A stretch of 64,000 nucleotides of DNA from Actinotalea endophytica (lineage in GTDB: Bacteria; Actinomycetota; Actinomycetes; Actinomycetales; Cellulomonadaceae). The notes beneath the pieces were generated by a model. The model had not been told where the DNA came from. It made no database searches and was given only the letters and a program-made list of their open reading frames with translations. Both the position numbers and the translations under genes were made by a program. This document shows positions 49,489 to 59,108 of this stretch, piece by piece (the first letter of the stretch is position 1; each line of letters starts with the position of its first letter). The DNA lies in NCBI RefSeq assembly GCF_025717005.1, contig NZ_JAOVZU010000008.1, positions 161,312 through 225,311 on the forward strand. The letters run 5' to 3'.

Positions 49489-50675
49489 CCGACCATCACC
49501 ACCCGCCGCAGCAGGCGGGGCAGGTCGGCGAGGTCGCCGAGCCGAGCGGTCGCCAGGGAGCCGTGCACGGCCACCTCGGTCGTCGCACCGACCTGGCAGG
49601 TGAGCAGGACCGTCGGCACGCCCGCCGGGATGCGGCCCGCCGCCGCACGCAGCGCCGCGCGATCGGGCATCGAGCCGGTCACGAGCACCACGACCGAGGC
49701 GTCCGGCGCCGAGCCGACCACCCACGGCACCAGGCCCTCGCCCGACCGCCCCTGCGAGTCCAGCCGCAACCGGGCCAGGTCGTCGAGCAGGCGACCGGGG
49801 TTCTCGCTGCGCAGCCGACCCGCCCCGGCGAGGAACGTCAGGTCGCGCTCGTCACGCAACGCCTGGACCCCGATCGACCCGGCCGCCGCGATCGCGAGCT
49901 CGGCCTCGTCGTCGTCCAGGTAGTCGCCGGGCCGGGTGGCGAGGGCCACGGCCGTGTGGGTGCGCCTGGTGTCCTCGAACTGCCGGACCATGAGCGTGCC
50001 GGTCCGGGCCGTGGTCCGCCAGTGGATGTGCCGGCGGTCGTCGCCCGGTACGTAGTCACGCAGCGCGTGGAAGGACAGGTCCGAGTCGGAGATCACCCGG
50101 GTCGACTGCCCCTCGAGGTCACGCAGCACACCGGCCGCCGCCCCGGCGAGGCGGACTATCCGGGGGTGCACGAAGACCTCGACCGCCTCGGTCCAGGCGA
50201 CGCGCCTCGAGACCAGCCCCCACGGGTCGCCGCGGACCGAGCGCACCGGACCGACCCGGATCACCGAGCGCCGCGCGGTCGGGATCGCGAACAGGTCCTC
50301 GTGGCTCTCCCCCGGCCGCAGCGACGGCAGCGGGAAGTCGGTCACACGCGCGCCGACCGGCAGCTCGACCCGTGCGGGCAGCAGCCGGCCACGCGCCGTG
50401 CTGACCACCGCGACGCGTCCCGAGATCCGCTCGCCGGCCACCACGCGCCGCACCGGTACGTCGAGGTCGACCTCGTAGGTGGACCGACCCACGGTGAACA
50501 CCACCGCGACCGCCATCGCGCCCACGAGCGCGAGGCCCACCACGGTGAGCTCGACCCAGCCCAGCCACCAACCGCCGAACGAGGTCGCCAGCCCGATCGC
50601 GAGCAGCACCCACCCGAGCCCGGACACCGGCCGAAGCGGCCGTACCAGGGCCCGAAGGCGTGCCCGCACCCGCAC
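49485..50675 (-). CDS. DUF58 domain protein
   Basis: 396 residues. Two N-terminal membrane helices (GLGWVLLAIGLATSFGGWWL, VELTVVGLALVGAMAVAVVF) precede a beta domain and the DUF58 hallmark FHALRDYVPGDDRRHIHWRT, then a degenerate von Willebrand A-like fold. DUF58 proteins accompany MoxR ATPases, which may remodel them. The start GTG 50673-50675 lies one base from the MoxR stop. Confidence 0.93.
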   Translation of the reverse strand: MRVRARLRALVRPLRPVSGLGWVLLAIGLATSFGGWWLGWVELTVVGLALVGAMAVAVVFTVGRSTYEVDLDVPVRRVVAGERISGRVAVVSTARGRLLPARVELPVGARVTDFPLPSLRPGESHEDLFAIPTARRSVIRVGPVRSVRGDPWGLVSRRVAWTEAVEVFVHPRIVRLAGAAAGVLRDLEGQSTRVISDSDLSFHALRDYVPGDDRRHIHWRTTARTGTLMVRQFEDTRRTHTAVALATRPGDYLDDDEAELAIAAAGSIGVQALRDERDLTFLAGAGRLRSENPGRLLDDLARLRLDSQGRSGEGLVPWVVGSAPDASVVVLVTGSMPDRAALRAAAGRIPAGVPTVLLTCQVGATTEVAVHGSLATARLGDLADLPRLLRRVVMVG

Positions 50676-50676
50676 C

Positions 50677-51642
50677 TCAGATCCTCGTCGCCGGCGGCTC
50701 GATGTCGGCCAGCACGCGAGCGACGATCTGGCGGGCGGCGACGCCGCCGAACTCGGCCTCCGGGTCGAGGATCAGGCGGTGGGCCAGGACCGGCTCCGCG
50801 AGGAGCTTGACGTCGTCCGGGATCACGTAGCCGCGCCCCTGAGACGCCGCCCAGACCTTCGCGGTGCGCACCAGGGCCAGCGACCCGCGCACCGAGGCGC
50901 CCACGACGGTCTGCGAGTCCGCACGGGTTGCCTCGGTCAGCCGCGCGACGTAGTCCAGGACCGCGGGCTCGACGTGCACCGTGGCCGCGAGGTCGGACAT
51001 CTCGGCCACCGCGGCCGTGGTGATCTTCGCCAGCAGGCCCACCGTCCGGTCCCGCTCGGCAGAGCCCGCGAGGATCCGCACGGTGGACTCCCGGTCCGGG
51101 TAGCCGAGCGAGGTCTTCATCAGGAACCGGTCGAGCTGGGCCTCCGGGAGCCGGTACGTGCCGGCCTGCTCGATCGGGTTCTGGGTCGCGATCACCATGA
51201 ACGGCCGGCCGACCGGGTGCGAGACCTTGTCGACGGTCACCCGCGACTCCTCCATGACCTCCAGCAGCGCCGACTGCGTCTTGGGCGAGGCGCGGTTGAT
51301 CTCGTCCGCGAGCACGACCTGGGCGAACACCGGGCCGGGGTGGAAGTCGAAGGTGCGGGCGCCCTGGTCGTAGATCGTCACGCCCGTGACGTCGCTCGGC
51401 AGCAGGTCCGGGGTGAACTGGATCCTGCTGTGGGTGCCCTGCACCGTCGCGGCGATCGCCTTGGCCAGCGAGGTCTTGCCGGTGCCCGGCGCGTCCTCGA
51501 GCAGCAGGTGCCCCTCGGCGAGCATGCAGGTCAGGGCCAGGCGGACCACGTGCTCCTTGCCGAGCAGGGCCTCGCCGACGTTGGTCACGAGCGCGTCGAA
51601 CGTCTGGGCGAACCACGCGCTCTGCTCGGCGGTCATGCTCAC
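50677..51642 (-). CDS. MoxR-family AAA+ ATPase
   Basis: 321 residues. Walker A APGTGKTS (51-58), Walker B VVLADEINRASPKTQSALLE, sensor 1 IATQNPIEQAGTY and LPEAQLDRF define the MoxR group. It is a likely chaperone for the DUF58 and transglutaminase-fold proteins. The start GTG 51640-51642 has AGGAG upstream; ATG 51636 is the alternative. It lies 45 bases after the giant surface protein gene. Confidence 0.96.
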   Translation of the reverse strand: MSMTAEQSAWFAQTFDALVTNVGEALLGKEHVVRLALTCMLAEGHLLLEDAPGTGKTSLAKAIAATVQGTHSRIQFTPDLLPSDVTGVTIYDQGARTFDFHPGPVFAQVVLADEINRASPKTQSALLEVMEESRVTVDKVSHPVGRPFMVIATQNPIEQAGTYRLPEAQLDRFLMKTSLGYPDRESTVRILAGSAERDRTVGLLAKITTAAVAEMSDLAATVHVEPAVLDYVARLTEATRADSQTVVGASVRGSLALVRTAKVWAASQGRGYVIPDDVKLLAEPVLAHRLILDPEAEFGGVAARQIVARVLADIEPPATRI

Positions 51643-51687
51643 GGGGTGCTCCTGGTCTGGTCGTCGGATCGGTCGTCGTGGAAGAGG

Positions 51688-54600
51688 TCAGCCACCGCCG
51701 CCTCCAGCGCCGCCACCTGGCGGCGGAGCGGGCCCGTCGGGCACCTCGGCCTGGACGAGGTTCGACGCCAGCGACTCGCCCTCGGCGTTGATCGCGTGCA
51801 CCTCGATCGTCAGCACCGCACCGGCGTCGGCCGAGACCGTCACCGAGAGCCTGGACGCCGACACGGTCCGGGTGTCGACGATCGCGTCGGTCTCGTCGGT
51901 CACGACGTAACGGTAGGAGGTGATCGGCGATCCGCCGGTGCCACCCGCCGTCCACCGGAACGTCACCTCGAGCGGCACCGAGACGTCTGCGGGATCGGTG
52001 ACCGTGGGTGCCTGCGGCACCGTCACGGTCGTGCCCTCGACGGTGACCGCGGCGCTGGTCGCGTCCTTGACGTTCACGGCGACCACGGACACCGAGTGCG
52101 AGCCCCCCTGCAGGCCGGTGAACAGGTACGTCGTCTGGGTGGTGACCACCGGGTCGCGTCCGTCGATCGACACCCGGTAGCCGCTCAGGGCCACGCCGCC
52201 GGTGTCCGTGGGCGCGGTCCAGGTGGCCCGCACCGCGCCCTGGCCGAACGGCGTCGGGTTCGCCGCCGCGTCCGTGACGGTGAGGCCGGTCACCGCGGCC
52301 GGCGAGCTCCAGATCTCGCCCGTGGTCGAGACCCAGGCCGAGACCCCGGCCTTGTTCGCGCCACGCACCTCGATCGTGTAGGTCCGGCCGCGGTCCGCGT
52401 CGAACGTGTAGCTCAGCGAGGTGCCCGGCACCTCGACCACCGTGCCGTCGATCCGCACGTCGTACCGCGACACCGGGTCGCCGTTCGGCGCCGCCGCGGC
52501 CCACTGCACGGTGATCTGGCGCGCGCCCGAGCCCACCGACGACGTCGTCGCCGTGACCGGGTCCGGTGCGCCCGGCACACCTGCCGGGACCTGGGACGCC
52601 GACCATGCGCTCCAGTCACCCGGGTCGGGCGCGTCGTTCAGCGCGCGGACCCGCACGATGTACGCGGTGCCGTTGGCCAGCCCGGTGAAGGTGTACGACG
52701 TGGACGCCGTGCTCACCACCGCCGGTCCGGTCGGCGGGGCCGGGCTGATCTCGACCTGGTACTCGCGGATCGGCGACCCGGTGTTCGTGGGCGCGGTCCA
52801 CGTCGCGGTGACGCGGGCGTCGCCCCAGGCGAGGCTCGCGGCCGCCGGGGCCGCGGGCCGCACGTCGGGTCGGGCGGGTCCGGACGCGGGGCTCGGGTCG
52901 GAGTCCCCGACCACGTTGCGGGCGATCACGGTGAACGTGTACTCGGTGTCGTTCGTCAGCCCGGTGATCGTGCAGGTGGTCGTGGGGCAGTCGGTGACGG
53001 TGCCACCCGGCGAGGCGGTCACCCGGTAGCCGGTGATCGGCTCGCCGTTCGAGGTCGGGGCGTCCCAGGCGAGCTGGACGGTGGTGTCACCCACCTGGAC
53101 GATCCGCGGTGCGGCGGGTGCCGCGGGCCGGTCCCGCACCACCAGGGTGACCCGGCCCTCGACCTGCCGGTCGAGGTCACCGGTCACGTCGGCGACCCGG
53201 AACCGCACCACGAGCGGACCGACGAAGCCGGGGTCCGGGCGGATCGTGACGCTCGAGCTGTCGAACGCGTCCACCTGGCCGTCACCGGACTCCACGGTGG
53301 CGTCCACCACGGACAGCCTGGAGCCCGGGAACGGGTTGAACGCGCCGGTCAGCAGCTGGACCGTGGTCGACCGGCCGGCGACGCCGTCGGACCGGAACAC
53401 GTCGTTGACCCGGGCGAGCGGCCGTTGGGACGCCACCACCCGGAAGTCGACCTCGGCCGGCAGCGGCGCGAGCCCGCCGTAGTCGATCGCCAGGCCGATG
53501 CTGCCGACCGAGCCGCGAGGTGTGGTCGCGTCCGCGGTGAGGGTCAGCTGGGACCCGTTGAGCACCACACCGAACCCCGCCGGGACCGCGGTGGTCAGGG
53601 CGTACGTGTAGGCGGAGACGTCGGAGCCACCGATCCCGACCGGGGCGACGACGAACGCAGACAGGTCGACGTTCACCGTGTCGCCGGGACCCACGTCCAG
53701 CACCGACGGCACGAACCGCGGCGGGTGGTCCTCGAACGCGAGCACCGTGATCGGCAGCGTGATGACCGCGGTGCGCACACCGGCCGAGCCCGGCACGCCG
53801 TCGGCGACCTCGACGGTGACCGAGGCCGGCCCGGCGTAGGACTTCAGCGGCGTGTAGACGAGGGTCTCGCGGTCCACCACCACGACCGGACCGTCGGACT
53901 TGGTCGCCGAGACCGCGGTGACGTCGGCGATCCGCGGGCTGCGGCCCGGGGCGACCTGGATCTGCTCACCGAGCTTGATCGTCAGCGACGACCCGGCGAG
54001 CACCTGCAGGTCGGCCACGTTGGGGCGGCGGACCGGCGGGAAGTCGCCGAGCGCGGGCACCGTGATGAACGCGTACGCCGAGACGCCGTTCGCGTCCGGC
54101 GCGGTGTTGGTGAGCAGGTACGGCAACGTCCGAGGGTTCGGGCCGAGCGTGACCACCACGGTGCCGGTCGGTGTCACCTGCGCGATGTCCGCGACCGACG
54201 GGTGCACCGAGACCTGCAGGTCGGTCAGCGGGCCGCTCGGGTTCTCGGCGACCTCGAGCACGTTCACCTCGACCGACGTCGCGTTGAGCGTCTCCGAGGC
54301 CGGGACCACCACGTCGCGGGCGACCGGCGGGCTGATGGTCGCGTCGGCACTGACGGTGACCGTGAGCACCGCGGAGTCCTGGCCGCCGCGGTCGTTGAGC
54401 GCGGTGTAGGCGATCTGCAGGGTGCCCTCGTCCTGCGGCGTCTGGACCACGATCCGGCGGCCCTCGATCCGGGCGTCCACGCCCTCGGGCACGTCGAGCT
54501 GGTCCGCCAGGTGCAGGTCGCCGCCGGACATGTCGACGTCGTTGGCGAGCACGCGCACCTCGACCGAGCGGCCCGGGCGCACCGTCACCTCGTCGTTGCG

Positions 54601-57516
54601 GGCCACGACCTCGGCCGACGTGCTGGGCCGCGCGGCGATGCCCACCCGGATCGTCGCGACCGCGCGCTGACCGACCCAGTCCTCCACCGCATAGGTGAAC
54701 TCGTCGGTCCCGCTCTCCCCGGGCAGCGCGGTGTACTCGATCCAGTCCGCGCCCTGGTTCTGCACGATGCCCTTGGACGGCGCGGTGTCGATGCCGAGCA
54801 GCGTCACGCCGTCACCGTCGGCGTCGATGCCGGTGAGCGGGATCGGGATCCGGATGGTCTCTTCCTCGAACATCCGCGCGGTCAGGTCCTTGGGGCGCGG
54901 CAGCGACTTCGAGGTCGCGTCCGAGGCGTGCACCGTGACCGTGACCGTGCCGGCCGACGCGTTGCGGTACTGGTCCACCACCTCGAACGTCGCCTGGACG
55001 GTCATCGGTGTGCTCGGCGCCTGGTACCGCAGCACGTCGCCGGAGACGAACAGCAGGCCCTGGTCGGCCGGCAGCGTGGCCGGCAGCACCGGGTTGAGCG
55101 TGATGCTGTCGCCGTCCGGGTCGTACGCGTCGTCGAGCACCGGGATCGTCACCACGCCACCGGTCCGCACCGTGACGCTCACCGGCGGGACCACCGGCGG
55201 CTGCTGACCGGTGGCCGCGTCGATCGGCTTGACGCGCAGCTCACCCGTGGTCGACTCGTAGCCGTTCGAGATCGTGTACGGCACCGTCACGGCATGCTCG
55301 AGCACCCGGACGGCGGAGATCCGCACGAGCTGGTGACCGAGGATCGCGACCTCCAGGCCCGAGTCCTCCGGCACCTGGACGGACTGCAGGACGAGCACGT
55401 TGCCGCCCGGGTCCACGTCGTTGGCCAACGGGTCCAGCACGACCTCGCCGTCCGGTGGCAGCAGCGCGACGTCCAGCACCGCGATCGGCTTCGGTCGGGT
55501 CTCCGGCAGCTCCTTGACGTCGATCCGCGCGATGCCGGTGGCCTGCTGCGGCGCTGCGGTGATCACGAACGACACGTAGTACGTGCCCGCGTTGACCGCC
55601 TGGAACGTGAACGTCCCGGCCTCGAGGTCGGTGCTGATCGTCGCGCTCGGCACGTCGTCCACGCCGGCCAGCCGGACCGGCTCACGCGAGGACGACCGCA
55701 CGAAGTCCAGCGGGCTCACGGTGACCGGCTGGCCGACGTAGGTGACCGCGTGGACGGGGTCGATCAACGGCACCAGGGTCCCGGCCGGCCGCACGTCGAT
55801 GCTCAGGGTCCCGCCGGCGACCAGCTCACCGTCCGAGACCACCAGCTCGACGGTCCGCGTCCCGAGGGTCGTGCCGTCGGAGAAGAACGTGAGGTCGCCG
55901 TCCTGGCGTGAGCTCACCGTGCCGCCGCCGTCGACCGTCGCGCTGAGCAGCACCAGCTGGTCGCCCTCGGGGTCCATGAAGTCCGGGAGCACGTCGTAGG
56001 TGACGCTCGCGCCGAGCTCGGCCTGGACCGAGCCCGGGTGCACCTGCACCGGTGCCTCGTTCTCGCCGTCCGACCGGATCGTCAAGGTCACCGTCGCGGT
56101 GGACGGGGCGCCCTCGTTGCGTCCGTCGCTCACCGTGTACGTGAACGTGGCCGTCCCGGTCGCGTCGGCCGTGGTGACGAGCTGCAGCGCGCGTCCGCCG
56201 TAGATCGGCACGACCGTCCCGAACGAGGCCGGCAGCTCGTCGAACTCGCGGATCACGAGGATCCCGCAGTCGCTGGCAGCGTCGTTGTCGATCACCGAGA
56301 GGATCGTCGTCCGCCCGGGACGCACGCCGTAGCTGTCCGGCACGGCCCGCGCCTCGCGGGTCTGGTCGGTGCACTCGGCCTGCAGCACCTGGGTGCTCGG
56401 TTGCTCGTTGCTCTCCTGCCCGTCGCCCGGGTCGCTCTGCTCGGCGATGTCCGGCCAGTTGGGCTCACGCACCATGTCGTCCTCGGTGGGCACCCAGACC
56501 AGGCCGTCGGCGACCGAGTTGAGCACGACGACGTCCCGGTTCACCCGGAACACGACGCGCTGGGTCGCCGAGATCCGCTCCAGGTCCCGCTCGACGGTCC
56601 GCGAACCGCAGACCTGCAGGTAGCCACCCTGCCCACCGGCCCACGCGGAGTTCGCGCAGCCCGCCACGAGCACGGGCGCCGCCGGCTCACCCGCGTACGG
56701 CGTGGCGTGCTCGACGACGTTGCCGCCGGCCAGCGGCACCTCGAGGAGATCCCCGTTCGCGGTCGCGACCAGGACGTCATCCGCGATCGGTCCCGGCTGC
56801 TGGAGCACGAGGTCGGTGCCGTAGCTCGCGAGGTCGACCGTGGCCTGCGACGTGTGCAGCGTGGTGCCGGTCAGGGCGACGAGGCTGTCGCCGACCGCGG
56901 TGACCTGGTCCGCGGTGCGCATCTCGCCCGCGAGCGCACCGATCGTGCGGTCCTGCACCTGCCCGCCGGCGAGCTCGATGCGGTGCAGCTCACCGGCCGA
57001 GGTGGTCGCCAGGACGGCACCCGAGTCGGCCGACACCACGGCGCTCGCACCGGGGCCGAGGTCGACGTCTCCCGGCACGTCGGTCGCGACCTCGGCGAGG
57101 TCGTCGAGGGTCCGGACCCAGAGCCTGCCGTCGTCGGCCATCTCGGAGACCACACCGCGCGCCATCGTCACGTCGACCTCACCGGTCACCGTGACGCTCT
57201 GCGGCGCGGACACGCTCGCGGTGTCCACGGCGGCGATCCGACCGGGCTCGACCAGGAGGACCGCGTCGCCGTCCTGCCACACGTCCAGCGCCGTGCTGGT
57301 GGCCAGCAGGCCGGCGTTGAGCTCGGACACCGCCGGGTTCCACCGGCCGAGCTTGAGCTCGGCGGCGTTGGTCACCCAGACCGCACCGTCGTCCAGGTCG
57401 ACCTGCGAGACGGACGCCCCCGGGTACACCAGGGCGAGGCCGACCAGCACCGCGGGCGCGACGACGGCGCCGACGGTGCTCGGCCACCTCCGGCCTCGTG
57501 GAGCGGATCGGCTCAC
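51688..57516 (-). CDS. Giant Ig-like/FnIII surface protein
   Basis: 1942 residues. An N-terminal basic stretch and one helix (about 13-33, STVGAVVAPAVLVGLALVYP) act as a signal-anchor. Residues about 35-400 form a beta-propeller-like region with repeated degenerate blades. From about 420-1450 run Ig/cadherin-like domains marked by NDxDPxGD-type motifs (LANDVDPGGNVLVLQ, DDAYDPDGDSITLNP, GIDADGDGVTLLG). Five fibronectin type III domains follow (about 1450-1925), and a glycine tail (GGGAGGGGG). There is no LPxTG sorting motif. It starts at GTG 57514-57516, overlapping the kinase stop (GTGA), so expression is coupled to the kinase. It probably projects from the membrane; the ligand is unknown. 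Confidence 0.88.
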   Translation of the reverse strand: MSRSAPRGRRWPSTVGAVVAPAVLVGLALVYPGASVSQVDLDDGAVWVTNAAELKLGRWNPAVSELNAGLLATSTALDVWQDGDAVLLVEPGRIAAVDTASVSAPQSVTVTGEVDVTMARGVVSEMADDGRLWVRTLDDLAEVATDVPGDVDLGPGASAVVSADSGAVLATTSAGELHRIELAGGQVQDRTIGALAGEMRTADQVTAVGDSLVALTGTTLHTSQATVDLASYGTDLVLQQPGPIADDVLVATANGDLLEVPLAGGNVVEHATPYAGEPAAPVLVAGCANSAWAGGQGGYLQVCGSRTVERDLERISATQRVVFRVNRDVVVLNSVADGLVWVPTEDDMVREPNWPDIAEQSDPGDGQESNEQPSTQVLQAECTDQTREARAVPDSYGVRPGRTTILSVIDNDAASDCGILVIREFDELPASFGTVVPIYGGRALQLVTTADATGTATFTYTVSDGRNEGAPSTATVTLTIRSDGENEAPVQVHPGSVQAELGASVTYDVLPDFMDPEGDQLVLLSATVDGGGTVSSRQDGDLTFFSDGTTLGTRTVELVVSDGELVAGGTLSIDVRPAGTLVPLIDPVHAVTYVGQPVTVSPLDFVRSSSREPVRLAGVDDVPSATISTDLEAGTFTFQAVNAGTYYVSFVITAAPQQATGIARIDVKELPETRPKPIAVLDVALLPPDGEVVLDPLANDVDPGGNVLVLQSVQVPEDSGLEVAILGHQLVRISAVRVLEHAVTVPYTISNGYESTTGELRVKPIDAATGQQPPVVPPVSVTVRTGGVVTIPVLDDAYDPDGDSITLNPVLPATLPADQGLLFVSGDVLRYQAPSTPMTVQATFEVVDQYRNASAGTVTVTVHASDATSKSLPRPKDLTARMFEEETIRIPIPLTGIDADGDGVTLLGIDTAPSKGIVQNQGADWIEYTALPGESGTDEFTYAVEDWVGQRAVATIRVGIAARPSTSAEVVARNDEVTVRPGRSVEVRVLANDVDMSGGDLHLADQLDVPEGVDARIEGRRIVVQTPQDEGTLQIAYTALNDRGGQDSAVLTVTVSADATISPPVARDVVVPASETLNATSVEVNVLEVAENPSGPLTDLQVSVHPSVADIAQVTPTGTVVVTLGPNPRTLPYLLTNTAPDANGVSAYAFITVPALGDFPPVRRPNVADLQVLAGSSLTIKLGEQIQVAPGRSPRIADVTAVSATKSDGPVVVVDRETLVYTPLKSYAGPASVTVEVADGVPGSAGVRTAVITLPITVLAFEDHPPRFVPSVLDVGPGDTVNVDLSAFVVAPVGIGGSDVSAYTYALTTAVPAGFGVVLNGSQLTLTADATTPRGSVGSIGLAIDYGGLAPLPAEVDFRVVASQRPLARVNDVFRSDGVAGRSTTVQLLTGAFNPFPGSRLSVVDATVESGDGQVDAFDSSSVTIRPDPGFVGPLVVRFRVADVTGDLDRQVEGRVTLVVRDRPAAPAAPRIVQVGDTTVQLAWDAPTSNGEPITGYRVTASPGGTVTDCPTTTCTITGLTNDTEYTFTVIARNVVGDSDPSPASGPARPDVRPAAPAAASLAWGDARVTATWTAPTNTGSPIREYQVEISPAPPTGPAVVSTASTSYTFTGLANGTAYIVRVRALNDAPDPGDWSAWSASQVPAGVPGAPDPVTATTSSVGSGARQITVQWAAAAPNGDPVSRYDVRIDGTVVEVPGTSLSYTFDADRGRTYTIEVRGANKAGVSAWVSTTGEIWSSPAAVTGLTVTDAAANPTPFGQGAVRATWTAPTDTGGVALSGYRVSIDGRDPVVTTQTTYLFTGLQGGSHSVSVVAVNVKDATSAAVTVEGTTVTVPQAPTVTDPADVSVPLEVTFRWTAGGTGGSPITSYRYVVTDETDAIVDTRTVSASRLSVTVSADAGAVLTIEVHAINAEGESLASNLVQAEVPDGPAPPPGGGAGGGGG

Positions 57517-59108
57517 GGCGCGCACCCGGTGACCAGCTCGGAGGCACGTCCGTCCGCGGCCACGACCGCCACCTCGATGCACACGAGCCCCGAGCCGTCG
57601 TAGTCGACGGCGGCGCTCGCGGTCTCGATGCGCTCGAACACGGGGTCGGCGTCGATCCGGCGCTCGGCCCACAGGAAAGCGTGGCCGGCGGCCGGCTCGG
57701 GGTCGGTCCAGGTGAAGGTGACCTTGCCGTCACCCACCGTGCCGACGATGTCCGTCGGCGCTGCGACGGTCGAGTCCGGCACGGCCGCGGTCTGCGAGGT
57801 CGTCACGGTCGGCGCGGCACCCGGTGCCTTGGGGTCCAGCGCGGCGGCCGCCGCCAGCACGGCAGCCGTGACGAGCAGGCCGCCGGCGAGCCCGGCCGCC
57901 ACGACGCGCCCCGTGCGGCGCGGGCGTCGCTGGGTCGGGACCCGCGCGGCCTCGAGCTCGGCGACGTGCCGCCGCCAGCTCTCCGGGACGTCGACGATCT
58001 CCTCGGTGTGCACCGGGTCGCTCGGGCGGACGGCCGGCCGGACGGCCGCATCCGGGGCCCCCTGCGCGTCGGCCGTCGCGGTGCTCGCGCCCTGGGCGCT
58101 CGCGGCGGGCCCGCCAGCCGTCGCGAGCTGCTCCTCGGCCTCCGGCGAGACGGTCCGGACCGGACGCAGCCGGGTCTGCTGGTCCGCCTCGGCCGTGCCG
58201 TCACCGCCGCCCGGGGCGGCCGGCGCGACCGGCAGGTCCTCGGGCAGGTCGAGCGGCGTGAGCGGCAGCATGAGCTCGGCCTCGACCTGCTGCAGGGCGC
58301 GGGCCAGCGCCAGCGCCGAGTGGTGCCGGCGGTCCGGGTCCTTCGACATCGCCCGCTCGAGCACGCCGTGCAGCGAGTCCGGCACGTCGCCGCGGCCGGT
58401 CCTGGCCAGCGGCGCCCGTTCGATCCGGGCGATCAGGTCGGCCGCGCTGTTCGAGGCGTCCGAGACCTCGAACGGCGAGCGGCGCGCCAGGAGCGAGTAG
58501 ATCGTCGCGGCGAGCGAGTACACGTCGGACCGCACGTCGCCGCCCGGCTCGTCGGTGAGCATCTCCGGCGGCGACCACGGGATCGACATGCCGACCATCG
58601 CGCCTGCCGCGAGCCCCGCGGTGGCTGCGATGCCGAAGTCCGTCAGCGCCGGCCAGCCGAAGTCGGTGACCAGCACGTTGGCCGGCTTGATGTCGCGGTG
58701 CAGCACGCCGGCCCGGTGGGCGGTCTCGACCGCCGACGCCAGCCGGATGCCGATCCGCAGCACCTCGGCCACACCCATCCGCTCCGCCCGGTACCGCTGG
58801 GCGAGGCCGGGCCGGGAGCAGTACTCCATGACCAGGTAGGGGCGCCCGTCCGGGGCGACGTCCGCCTGGTAGACGGTGACGATCGACGGGTGGTGCGACA
58901 GCGAGGCCATGATGTCCGCCTCCGCCCGGAAGCGGGCGCGGGCGGCGTCGTCCAGGGAGGCCGCGAGCAGCACCTTGACCGCCACCGGACGGCGCGGCAT
59001 CTGCTGGCGGTACAGGAAGACGTCGGCGAAGCCGCCCATCCCCAGGAGTCGGACGTACTCGAACCCCGGGATGACGGGCGGCTGCGAGGCCTCGCGACGA
59101 GAGCTCAC
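57513..59108 (-). CDS. Membrane Ser/Thr protein kinase
   Basis: 531 residues. The Hanks-type kinase domain (about 15-275) has LLGMGGFADV, Lys45 in VAVKVL, HRDIKPAN with Asp139, and TDFG with Asp157. The activation segment is AGAMVGMSIPWSPPEM; the usual GTP(x)Y is changed. A disordered Pro/Ala linker, one helix (about 405-427, VVAAGLAGGLLVTAAVLAAA) and a FnIII-like ectodomain (VGDGKVTFTWTDPEP...) follow. The start is GTG. It overlaps both neighbours by 4 bases. Likely substrates are the FHA-partner proteins or MoxR-cluster members. Confidence 0.94.
   Translation of the reverse strand: MSSRREASQPPVIPGFEYVRLLGMGGFADVFLYRQQMPRRPVAVKVLLAASLDDAARARFRAEADIMASLSHHPSIVTVYQADVAPDGRPYLVMEYCSRPGLAQRYRAERMGVAEVLRIGIRLASAVETAHRAGVLHRDIKPANVLVTDFGWPALTDFGIAATAGLAAGAMVGMSIPWSPPEMLTDEPGGDVRSDVYSLAATIYSLLARRSPFEVSDASNSAADLIARIERAPLARTGRGDVPDSLHGVLERAMSKDPDRRHHSALALARALQQVEAELMLPLTPLDLPEDLPVAPAAPGGGDGTAEADQQTRLRPVRTVSPEAEEQLATAGGPAASAQGASTATADAQGAPDAAVRPAVRPSDPVHTEEIVDVPESWRRHVAELEAARVPTQRRPRRTGRVVAAGLAGGLLVTAAVLAAAAALDPKAPGAAPTVTTSQTAAVPDSTVAAPTDIVGTVGDGKVTFTWTDPEPAAGHAFLWAERRIDADPVFERIETASAAVDYDGSGLVCIEVAVVAADGRASELVTGCAP

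Noticed and set aside
50479-55911. 1810-codon plus-strand open frame opposite the DUF58, MoxR and surface-protein genes
   Set aside because: No ribosome binding site or domains; antisense to three coherent genes.
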